From assembly GCF_918797505.1 (NCBI RefSeq), contig NC_092801.1, positions 29,976,477 to 30,040,476 on the forward strand: a stretch of 64,000 bases of DNA, written 5' to 3'. The DNA comes from Bemisia tabaci. Lineage: Eukaryota; Arthropoda; Insecta; Hemiptera; Aleyrodidae. The notes under the pieces are model-generated. The model was not told the DNA's origin. It saw nothing but the letters and a program-made list of their open reading frames with translations, and made no database searches. Positions 11,842 to 23,800 of the stretch are shown piece by piece (position 1 is the first letter of the stretch; each line of letters opens with the position of its first letter). The translations under genes were made by a program, and so were the position numbers.

Positions 11842-14800
11842 CTGCAAACAGAAACATAGCCATTAGAAATCAGATGACAACAGGAAAAAACTCAGCAAGG
11901 GTATCTACAAACTTTGAGGGAAAAAATTCCTTGACTTTTCACATCAACAATTACATGCCTGGAGCTAAAATAGATTTGAATACTATAGCAACAAAAATTG
12001 ATTAAGTTCGGTCAATAAGACTGTGAGTCAAGATCCAACAATCGTTTTACTTGAGACATGAGACCTATTGGCTGAAAATCCCTGTAGCAAATACAATATC
12101 TAAAACTTCTTTTCAAAATGGGACCAAAATTTTAGCCTTCAATTGCATAAATTAATTTTAGATCTTGGATTCTAGTGGATCGAAGTTGTGGCTGCTGTTA
12201 AAATAAAGAAACCCGAATTTTTTTGTCAAAATTTCAAATTTTTGAGTATCATTTTTCAAAAAAGAAAACGCTGATGAAAACTCGCAAAATTATCCCACCA
12301 AGGAAAGGTTTCATTTATAAAAAATTAAAGATGCGCTGTTACAAATAAATAAGACCATGCCACAAGAGAATCCTAGGATTTCAATTCCATTAACATTTTT
12401 CATAAAAAAAAAAACGAAGTTTCAACATTCAGTTGACCCCAGAAAACTGATATCATGTTATAGAAGGTTTAAAATTTCTGTTGATACACTTCACTTCATA
12501 GTAAAACATTAAAGTTTCTGAGTAAGCTATTTAAAATGGCGATGCCTGATTAGGCATGAATAAAGTGACACTGATGGCTGCTTTACGAACGAATTAAGTT
12601 AGTATTTCCATACTTTTTTATTTTGTCCAACCTTTCCACTTGAACACAACAATATTAGTGTCTCTCACTTGCATCTTTGGACGTGTTATGGATATGAAAT
12701 AAGTACAAGAGTACTCCTAAAGGTGACACAATACATACCCTTTCGTAACGGGCCTTGTCCTTTTCGGCCATGGCTTCGTACTTTTGCTTCATTGTTGAGG
12801 TACAGTCGGCCCATCTGCGCCCTAATTCCTTGGCAATATCTCCAACACCGTATTCGGGGTTTGCTGCCTTGACGGTTCCACGTTCATCATTACAGAACCA
12901 GAAGAAGGCGGACCTGAAATTTAAGAACATCAGTTAGTAATCTTCAAAATTCGCAATTCAGCTTCAGATTAAAATTGAGCTCCTGCAATCATCTTTGAGT
13001 TATAAGATGTGAGGTAAAGAAGTGTCACCATGTCAGATTCATTGTCAGCGGGCTGATTAAAATTCATGTCAGCACAAGAAGACATCAAAAATTGATGAAT
13101 TACATGATTTGAATAGGGCTGTGACTTGCCATGTCTTGCCAATATGCCAGGAAGTTGTTTCCAACAATGGCCCACTAATCTGCCTTGCTGATCTCTGGCC
13201 ACTGATCAAAAAATCGCATCTTCTCTCCTCCGGAGGAAGATGGCAAGTTCCACAGACTTTTCACATGTTTAAGGGATTTGCAAAAGGCGCATTGATTGGA
13301 TGTACACATATGTAATCTAGCAAGATTTAGCCTTACAAGTTGGTTTTCATCGAAAAATTCCAGTGATATGAAAAAATCTCTAGTATAACAGCGATTTCAA
13401 GACGCTGAGTTCCTTTTTCTACTCCCTCAGTTTTTCCTGTCTTTGCACAGGAAATAAAACACAATTCAGCATATAGACACCTTCTTGTATGCCTCAGCTT
13501 GGGATGAAAGCAAAATTTCCTGAACTTTCATCGAGTAAAAATCTTCTGGGGGCTTCAAATTTCTAACACTCATTACTACCGAGTGTCAAAAGACTGTTTC
13601 AGGATTTTAGAACAGACGTCATGTAGTTTGTATGGTTTATTCTGCCAGATTATATTCTCCCTTTTTTTAACAGTCACTAAGAACCTTGAATTGAGAGGAA
13701 AAATATGTTCATAGCATATTCATCTTGGAATAAGTTACATACTTCCCTTGCTGAGCTTTTCTGATGGTGTACAAAAATGGATGGGTGAATTCTGTATTTT
13801 TTTTAAAGTAATAATCATGATATTAGGGTCTTTGAAACTAATACTTACAGAGCTCGCTTGGGTGCATTGGGGTCCTTGAAGTGCTTGCGTTTCTTTCCGC
13901 GAACCTTCTCACCCTTGGGAGGAATGTAGTTCTGCATCTCTGACTCGTACCTCTTCTTGTCCTTCTCTGCCATTTCGTGGAAGCGCTTCTTTTCCTTGTC
14001 GGACATGGTCTGAAACAGAAAGAGAGCAATTGTTAGCACAATTGATGCTTAATTATGTTCAACTTGCAAAAAGCCCAGTGAAGACTTTCATTTGAAAGTA
14101 GAACGATGGGGAATTGAGGAGTTCCTAGCTTGCATCTTCAATTACTAAAATTGGAGCATGAAATAGGGAAATTTTCGGAGAGTTATACGCTTATACCATG
14201 TTAATTTTACTTCGCATTCATATCACTTGAGGTTTTTCGGCACTACATAGTATCCAGCACCGAATTCCACTCTTCCATTTTTAACAGTGTGGTCACAGCC
14301 TGTCTCTTTCTCTATACTAAAATCTTCTAGTGATGATTACAGCATTACTAGCAGGATAGGGATCTGCTGATTCCAAAATCATGAGAACGGAGACTCGCAA
14401 TTTCAAAATTGGACGTATTTATGCTATAAGGAACTAAGTGCATGGGATTTGCGGGTAACATAGTTCTTTTCAGCATAAATACGTCCAATTGATCGCGGGA
14501 AAAGGTGTAAAGTAAAGACGGTGGAGCAGCGGGACTAGCTGGACAGCCTCACAATGCAGCAAAGTGCAATTCTTTCGCTATCGCAGTAAGGGACGTGTGC
14601 TGACGGTTGCAGGGTTTCATAACTTTTCACCCCTTCTTCACCAACCTCGCGAGTTTTCATCCCCGGGGAAAACCTACTACTACATTTCGTTCAGAACCGA
14701 ATAGGTAGCGTTCGACTGCCACTTAAGAGAAACTCTTAAAACCCCCAGGGGTCGCCGAGGCAGGGAAAAGAAAATGTGACAGCAGAGGCGGATCCAGCAA

Positions 14801-17800
14801 TTTGGCAACACCTGATTCCCTCCATTTAAACCTGTGTGAAATAATCGATTAGTGTCGGAGCACCTGGCCTTTCCAAGAATCGATACATTTCCATAGATTT
14901 AAACGGGAAAAAACAATGTTGCCGATTTGCTGGATCCGCCAATGTGTGACAGAGATCATCCCCCCGTGGTTGTTCCTGAAACTCCTCGCCTTGAAAAGGA
15001 AGTTCATCCATGTATTTTACGGAGGTTCTGCCTTGTTATTAGTTCCCCCAAAATCTAGATTCCTCATCTGCGAAATCACCCCCACTCCGGTCCCCGGCAA
15101 TCGCGTTGAGCTGACAGCCCGCGGGCCGATTACTGGAGCTGATAGACAAAGCTATCGACAAAGAAGACGATGGAGAAACGGAGCGATCATATTGGTTGGA
15201 ACGGGTGGCTCAGGTTCTTACAATAACGTAAGGGCACTTACTTTAGTCAAAAAGTACCCGAGAAGCATGCTTGAGCGACCTTCAGAAATTCTTTCCAGTG
15301 AGATAGGTTTAACTGAGGTTTATGAAGTTCGAAGTCTCAGTATCTACAACAACGCGATCAGCTGGTCCAATTTTTACGTGGAACCCGCTCCGCAAGAACT
15401 TCCCTGACCGTTGATGAAATTCCCTGACTTTTCCCTGATTTTTCCTGGTCGAGCTGCATTCCTTGACTTTTCTCGGTTTTTCGCCAACCACCCTGCCTAT
15501 ATCGATCGCTATGTCTAAGAATTACAGTAATCAGCCCACCGAGAATTTAACATTCCCTGACTTTTCTCGGTTTTTCACCGACCACCCTACCTATATCTAT
15601 CGCTACGTCGAAGAATTTCAGTAATCAGCTCAGCGCCGAGAATCCAATTAAAAGAGGACTTTTACTCACTTCCTTCGTCCCTTGCAACCACCCGCTTCCA
15701 CCCATGGGATCGCTGCATTTTCTCCCCGTCTCCTTTGCCTATCGCTATGCCTACGAATAGAGTCCCTTCATACTGAGGGTCAAGACAACACCCCTCATGG
15801 AGTCACAAACGGGAATAAAGATTACACAAATTGAACGTTTTTCGTAATCTTTGATCGGCCCATTCTCAAATTCCTTTCTCCGTTCTTCCTTTCATTCCGT
15901 TTGTTCCTTGCCGAACCCGTAATTCCCTGGTCCATTCCAGATTATAATCTTTGCAATCGGTTAAAACGTAATCTTTATTCCCGTTTGTGACACTTTGAAG
16001 GCCTATAATACGGGAACCAATCAGAAATGGATTCACATTGTCTTGACTCTCAGTATGAAGGGACTCTACCTAGGAATTCCAATAATCGGCCGGCCGCCGA
16101 AAGCCCAATCAAACGGGAGTGCACTCGCGCCGGCTGCAAGGCAGCGCGACACGACCGTGCATTCGAAAGGGCGCCTTCGTCGAGCGCCCTCCCCGTACCC
16201 CGGGTCTAAAATTCGGAATAAATCCCGTTCTCTCGGCGAGCGCGCCGAACTGGTGCTACACGGCGAGGGGAGGGGAGGGGAGCCCGCTCCGAAAGCGAGG
16301 GGCGCCGAGGGTGAGGTGCTGTTTTGTATACGGCGCCATTGATTTTTGAGAGGGTCCGATACTCGGGCGAAGAGGGGGGGAGGGGCGGCGAGGAGGACGG
16401 GAGGGAGGGGGGGGGGTCTCTAATCATGCCAACTTACGCCGAGTGAGTGCGTGAAAGGGGGCGAGGGGTCCGGGGTCGATAGTGGCCGATGAACGCGGGG
16501 CAAGGGGCGAAGGGGGAGGGGGCTTTAAATGCGCGCGCAAAATATTAAAATTAAGGCGCCGCACAGCGGTTGGGAATCGCTCCGGAGCGCGAACTGGGGG
16601 GAAGGTTTTATTGCCCATTATGTTTCCCGTTTTCGACTCCGCGGCGTAAACTACCCCGCGCCTTCGAGTGTCGCCCCTCGGAACAAAGGCGGGTTCGGCA
16701 TCCCGCCTGTTCCTTAAGCGTTTCTTGACTTGAGGGGTTGGTTAGGGGTGGTATCGAAAAATGTCGGGAAGAATTAAAGCGAGAGCTTTTTCGGCATCCC
16801 GTCTGTTCCTTAAGCGTTTCTTGAGTTGAGGGGTTGGATAGGGGTGGTATCGAAAAATGTCGGGAAGAATTAAAGCGAGAGCTTTTTCGGCATCCCGCCT
16901 GTTCCTTAAGCGTTTCTTGACTTGAGGGGTTGGTTAGGGGTGGTATCGAAAAATGTCGGGGAGAATTAAAGCGAGAGCTTTGCACGTAGGCCGGTGGAGT
17001 TCACCGGGTGCGCCTAGCAGGATGGACACAGAATTTTGAAACTGAATTTCTTGACATTTCCCTGACATATCTTGGTAAAATTCCCTGACAGTTGAAGATG
17101 AGCCAGATGGATAAAGGCACAATTTAAAATAGTTTTCAAGCAAAATTCGTTGTTTGAAACGAACGACAAACATTCGAACATTTTGGTAAAATTCCCTGAC
17201 AGTTAAAGAAATGACAGATGATTGAGAAGACCCAGTTTTAAATAGTTTTCGAGCAAAATTTGTTGTTCGAAACGTTAAACCCATTCTAGAGAGCAAATAA
17301 GGGTGGCTTTACCGTTTACCCTACATTTTCGTCATTTTCCCTGACTTCTTAAAATTCCGCGACAGTTCACCATTTTCTCGGTATTCCCTGACTGTAGCGA
17401 CTCTAGCCTAGAAATATGTGGTGATGCACCAAAAAAAAAAAAAAAATTGTTCACAATAATTAAAGCGTATGCAATTTTTTGCATGTGGAGCGGTGGCCTT
17501 TGCCGGAAGCGCCGAAAAATAAGGGGTGCTGCATCGAATCAAACGAAATGCGAGCTTTCGTATTTAAGGTTAGTAGCGTACGTAGGGTATGTAAGGTCAA
17601 TGTCCTAACTCCACAGGGTGCCAAGTGCGCTAAAGGACAAGGGATGTTGCTTCGAACGTGGCGCCTGAAAATAGGGGGCTTTTGCTGTTGAAAGACATTG
17701 GAGTGTGCATCACTCCGGAGCTTGTGTACAGGGTACGATACCCACACGAATTCAGAATTGAAATGTTACAGACGAGTTCGAAATCCTGATTTTATTTCCT

Positions 17801-20800
17801 CAACTTTTCTCGACTCGAAGGATTAGGAGTGGTGTCGCGAAATTTCGAAGGGAATTATACTGAATGCAAGCCCTTGCATACTGGGCAGTTAGTCTTTCAA
17901 CCCCACCGGGCGCCGAAACAAAAGGGCGCTGCACAAAATGTGTATTATGCGTCGATCCTAGCAGGGTTAACATAATATTCTCATTTCCCCATTCCCTGTC
18001 TTTGTATTCTCTTCCCCGACTCAAACATTTTCAAATTCCTTGCCTTCCCCTGACATACGAAGAAAACTTCCTTTCAGAACTTTTTTCTCTGAACTAAACT
18101 TACTTCTGCTAAACGCTGCTTGCGGAATTCTTCAACTTTTCCTAGGATTCCCCGATTTTTGTTATTGTTCTTTAAACTTAAACCGAACGATAAAAAAACG
18201 ACGCTTTATAATTAAAAAACTAAGCTTTTCCGAAGAGAAAGGCCGCTTCGAGTCAAAATATCTCAAGAATTTTTTATTTTTTTTTGAGTGACGACAAGGA
18301 TTTTTCCAAGATTTCTGTCCTGTGTATTCAAATTGTCCAGTGTCGCTCCAGGAGACCTCAATCGCATCGAGATGACCAATACGCAATCCACTAGTGAGCG
18401 ACAGCGGGGGGAGGGGGAGAGTGTCGCGTGGGGCAACCCGAACCCCGAACGGCGAACCGGGGGGCGATTAATTCGCGGCCCGCCCACGCGCGACACCGTC
18501 GCCGTCGTCGTCGCGGTACGCGCGCACACGAGCGGACGCACAGTGGATCGCGTCAATGGAGATGTTGCATGAGTGAGGAATTTGCGATTTGACTGTTGAT
18601 TCTTGTGTAAAAGTTCGCGAGAAACACGATGGTGCCACTCGTTTTCTCTGAAATCATCTCCCAAGCTCAAAAAAGGCTCTCAAAGTGAGGCTAAAATGAG
18701 GGGATATCCCACGCTATCCAGAGAGTCCACCTCAACATCAAGACAAACTCTCCATGCAAAGATAGGGAGCAAATACATTGACAGGGCTGCCACTTTATTT
18801 GGGGGCTCCAAAACTGAAAACACGGCAATCCTGCTAATGTATTTGCTCCGTATCTTTGCATGGTGAGTATGTTTTGATGTAGAGGTGGACTCTCAGGATA
18901 GCGTGGGATATCCCCTCTATTTTGGCCTCAACATGAGAGCTTTTTTTGAGCTTGGGAGTTGATTTCAGAGAAAACCAGTGGCACCATCGTGTTTCTCGCG
19001 AACTTTTACATAAGAATCAATGGTCAAATCGCAAATCCCTCACACATGCAACATCTCCATTGCGACAAAAATGAAACAAAATTCCGGACCTTCATACAGA
19101 ATTTCCGCACTTTTTCAGTACTTCCGGATCGTCCCTAAAAAAATCCACACTATTTCCGGACTTTCCGGAAATTCCGGTCTCGTGGACACCCTGCACAGTG
19201 GATCGAGTCAATTACAGAGGTCGGACATGGACTTTGACTAAAACTGCCAATTTCGATATTTAATACGTCTCATTTTCAACTGTGAGGGGTACATCTAGAA
19301 GCAATTTTCACGAGAAAACCGATGGAGCTACTTTCAGAACCTCAAGTTTTGTATAAACGGAGTTACAGGCGTTTGAAGTTTCCAAATTTTGTCCGAGCTC
19401 CCCTATTGACTCAATCCACTGTGGAACGAGCCGAGTCGCGGCTCGACGAGTTGTCGCCATCACTCATCGCCGCCCGATCCTGACAGTGACACTGACCGTC
19501 CCGAAATACCCCACGCGGAGCCCAGGGGAGAAGGGATACGACACGGGGGTGAATGTCGTCCACGATAGGGATCTATCAACATTTGGCTTTTGGAAAATGA
19601 AATGGGTCTATTGCTGTTCTGCCGTGATAGCAGAAGAAGCAGGATTGCCACAGAATTTAGGGGCTGAAGTTCCCTGATATTTCCCTATTTCCCCTGACAC
19701 ATTTTGGTTCCATTCCTTGGCAGTTGAAGATATCGTCACCTTCCGGGCAAAGTATCACAAGCGCCATGCGACGTTTCAAAATTTGCGCCGCGATTTTATT
19801 TTTTTACAGAGAAATTGTTGGTTGAATCTATTTGAAAATTTCACTGAATTTTATCGGCAGTGCAAAGAAAATTCAGTGAAATTTTCGAACAGCTTCGTTG
19901 GACAATTTCTCTGTAAAAAAATAAAATGACGGTGGAAATTTTAAAACGTCGCATGGCGCTTGTGATACTTTGACCGGAAGGTGACGATATGTCGGATGGT
20001 TAGAAAGACAATTTCAAAAATATTTCGCATCAAATTTGTGGTTCGAAACGTTAAACCCAATCTAGAGAGCAAATAAGGGTGGCTTAACTGTTTTTCCCAG
20101 ACACTTTGGTCATTTCCCCTGACATTTCCAGGTAATCCCTGACTTTTTCTGGTATTCCCGGTATACCCTACTAACTGTCGCAGCCCTGTTACAGGCACGA
20201 GAGATAGTTCGGAACAAAAACAAAAAGACAAGGGGGGACTGTTTGGGGGTGTTTTTCGAAGAAAATCTGGGACTTCTTCCCCGAAATAGTAAGAGAAAGG
20301 GAGCTAGTAGGAGCGTTAAAAGACGTTTATAAGAGCGTTTACACGACTAATTTTACAAGGCATGTTGAACCGATGAAAACATACAAAAAACCAGGCAACG
20401 CTTCAGTTTTTTAATTCCTGCAGGTTATACCGCGCCGCTGAAAATTTGAGAATGCCGGTGTTTAGGACGATTTTTGTCATTTGTGGGGGGTAACGTTGCA
20501 TGGTGGCAACGATCATGGTGTCAACAAACCAAAAATCTGATCATGGAGTCAACGATTGTTGACGTCGTGATCAGGCAGTAAAACGCAAAAATGGGCCCTG
20601 AACATGGTGTCAACGATCACGGTGTCAACAAACAGAAAAATATCTTCCTTGTGAGTAAAATTAAAAAATTAAGTGTACAGGAGAGGTCTGGGTCACGTAT
20701 AGTTGGATTAGGTTAGTTTAGGTCAGGACATGTACCTACGGTTAGATTAAGTAGGTAAGGTTAAAGTAGGGTAAGGTCGGGGAAAGTTAAGCTCTGTGAA

Positions 20801-23800
20801 AGTGGGATAGGTCTTGTAAGGTGAAGTCACAGATTAGTCCAGATCGCTAACATCGGCGGAGGAGCGTGAGTAGTTTTGTGAGCGCCATTGGCGGGAAAAT
20901 CCATGGGCATTTAAAACTAGGAACCAAAACTGAAATTTTGGCTATTTTCAGCAGATTTTCGGCGGGAGAATACTTCTCTTTCAGATTTTTGTGGGATGAA
21001 ACGTTCCGAAGAATTCAAGAATTAGTCTCTCAGTAGAATTTATGTGGTTCAATATTTCCAGATTAAATAATTAAGGTGGAAATAAATAAAGAAGGAGAAT
21101 TAATTAAAATACGAGTAAACAAGGCTAAAAATTATTGAAACACTAAAAGGTAAGACGTTTCGAGCTGCTTCCAGCTCATTTTCAGCTGCAAAAACACATA
21201 AAAACAAGTAAAAAATTGAGTGGCGACCTGACCTCAGCCGTTATCACGTAACCACTCATAATAACGGCTGGGGTCAGGTCGCCACTCAATTTTTTACTTG
21301 TTTTTATGTGTTTTTGCAGCTGAAAATGAGCTGGTAGCAGTTCGAAACGTCCTGCCTTTAAGTGTTTCAATAATTTTTAGCCTTGTTTACCCGTATTTTA
21401 ATTAATTCTCCTTCTTTATTCGTATAATCGGGCTATGTTTTTGTGCTTTATCGGTGGAAATAAACAAATCAGAGTTCATCAGTATACTGAGTAGATAACA
21501 TTATTGAAAAAATTTGCAGATTATAATATATCATATTTTTGAAGTTTAAAGCCTTAGAAACCGAAAATTAAAGCAAAATCCCTCCAAAATGAGACTTTTG
21601 GTTCCTAGTTTTGAATTCCCGCCAGGCCCCCATGAGAGAAGTTAATTGCTACCAACTGTTGTAAGAATATTGAAACAGAATACTTAGCATAACAGTACTT
21701 GATAAAATCTTATTTGATCAAAAACCATTATTACACATTACTATTTATACTTTTTTCAAGCTTTATAATCAGATTCAATAGGAAATTTCTCTCGATCCGG
21801 TCAAGTTCTTTCACTACTGGTAGTGCCATCAATTTTCTAAAGTTGCCTAACCTGTAAGCAAAATTACTCACGCTTCTGAAGCATTGGCTAGATTGGATGT
21901 TAGCGATCTGGACTAATCTGTGGGTGAAGTTGGGTAAGGTTAGGTTAGGTTAGGTTAGGTTAGATTAGAGTAAATAACACAAGAAAAACAAGACTTGAAA
22001 TTTAAAAGGTGTTATTGAGGCAAGTTTTAAGTTTCGTTGACGTCGTGATCGTTGACGCCGTGATCATTTTTCATAAGGGTCAGAATTTTTTATTTTTGGA
22101 TGATCATGGTGTCAACAAAAACTTAGAAAAACTGTTTGTTGACACCATGATCGTTGACACCATGCTACGTAATCTTGTGGGGGACCTGAACAAAAAAATG
22201 GGAGACACTCTTGGATATCGGGGACACCCTTTGAAAATCGGGGATAATCGGGGACATTGGGGACCGGTAGACACCCTGCCTATTGTCAGTGCAGGGCCTC
22301 AAAAACACATCGCCTCCGCGTGGACACCGCGCCAGCGGGCGGGCAACAGGGCAGCGGGCCCAATGAAGCCGCTCGCCTCGGAATTGGAGAAAAACCGCCC
22401 GGTTGGAAACTGAATAAAATTTAAACCCGCGCGCGGGGCGGAGGGGGAATTAGTGGACTCGAAAGAAACAAAGAGAGTCGGGGCCCCGACGGAGGGGGGC
22501 GGGGGAGCTGGCACCGGTGCCCGATCTCGGTATAAACACGGCCATTCCCCGCCCTCGTCGTGCAGGTGGTGAGCCCAGCGTGCTGGCCCTCGCGGACGCT
22601 TGGCGGGAGATCGCCGCGGACCTCTTGACCGGCCATGCTTCGCCTTGTTCTCTGCAAAGATACCTGGGGACCACCACCTCTGCCGTGTTACCCGAGAGCC
22701 GTGGTAGGTGCAAAAATGAGGTATAGAAAAGAGGGGGTTACAATCAGTATCCCCTGAGCAGGGCGAAAATATTGAAAATTCCTGACGGATTTTTGAAAAA
22801 TACAAGGATTTTCAGGGTTGCCACGAACTTTAGAAAATGAAATTCCCTGATTCCTGTAAAACATTTCAGTGAAATTCCTTAACAATTAAAGCTAGGCCAT
22901 AAGGTCAAAAAGACACAATTTGAAATAGTTTCCAGGCAAAATTTGTTGTTCTACACGTCAAATCCATTTCAGAAAGCTAATAGAGGCAAATTAACAACTT
23001 TTCCCTGCCTTTTGATTTCCCTGACATTTCCAGGTTTTCCCTGACTTCTTAAAATTCCCTGTCAGCATTCCATGACTGTGGCAACCATGAACCTTTCACC
23101 GACTTGAGAGTTAAAGGAAGTCCCTGGACAATTTTTGGAAAGAGGATACTAGTATAGTTCCATCCTTTGTGCTAAATGAAAAAGTTCCCTGACTTGCCCA
23201 GGTTTTCTCTGGCGGTCATCGTCCCGCACAGGGCGAAAAATGAACTGAAATATGGAAATTTTCTGCCTTTTCCAAAAAAAAACATTCAGAGACTGATTTT
23301 GGCAGAATTTCCTGCAATTTTTTTAAATAAAAAACAATTGCTCGACTACGTTTGAAAAGGTGAAATTCACTCAGTTGCATTTATACGAACGAGACTAGAG
23401 ACGCCCTGTCTCAGTGCATCTTAAAAATAATAAAACTTGCACATTTGCTAATAGTTTGTCTGAATGACCAGTAACACTCAAGTGTGGCCTCCTCTAAAAA
23501 TGAAGAAATCCTCCAGCAAAATTCCCCGACTTTTCCTGACGTTTGCCACACTATGAGGGGAGACGTGGGATACACTCTGCCGATTTTTGAAATTGATAGA
23601 CAAAGCGACATACAAACGACATAGGGAGTATGGAGCGAGCCTAGTAGTGGAGATGTTCGGTGCTTGTAGATTAAGGGAATAAATGATTGACCAGCTCTAT
23701 AGAGTCTTTCATGGGTTGCCATTAGTTAGTCAATTACCTACCTCCTTCATCTATTGCAACCACCTGCTTCCACAAATGTGATCCCTTCATATCCCTTATG

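Larger units (their letters stand above)
20498..22165. mobile_element. Outer foldback element with GCATGGTGTCAACGATC-type ends
   Basis: The left end reads GCATGGTGGCAACGATCATG then GTGTCAACAAAC. The right end is its inverse, GTTTGTTGACACCATGATCG then TTGACACCATGC. The motif GATCATGGTGTCAAC is used repeatedly in direct and inverted orientation inside both ends. A complete hAT-type element (20828-21922) sits in the middle. No coding capacity or clear outer target duplication was seen. Confidence 0.7.

Noticed and set aside
12655..12738. Read-through of Dsp1 exon 4 into the following intron as an alternative C-terminus
   Set aside because: The extra residues show no HMGB character, and GTATGT is a strong donor joining in frame to the acidic-tail exon.
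21940..21963. A chromosome end
   Set aside because: Only four to five TTAGG units, with ordinary intron sequence on both sides.
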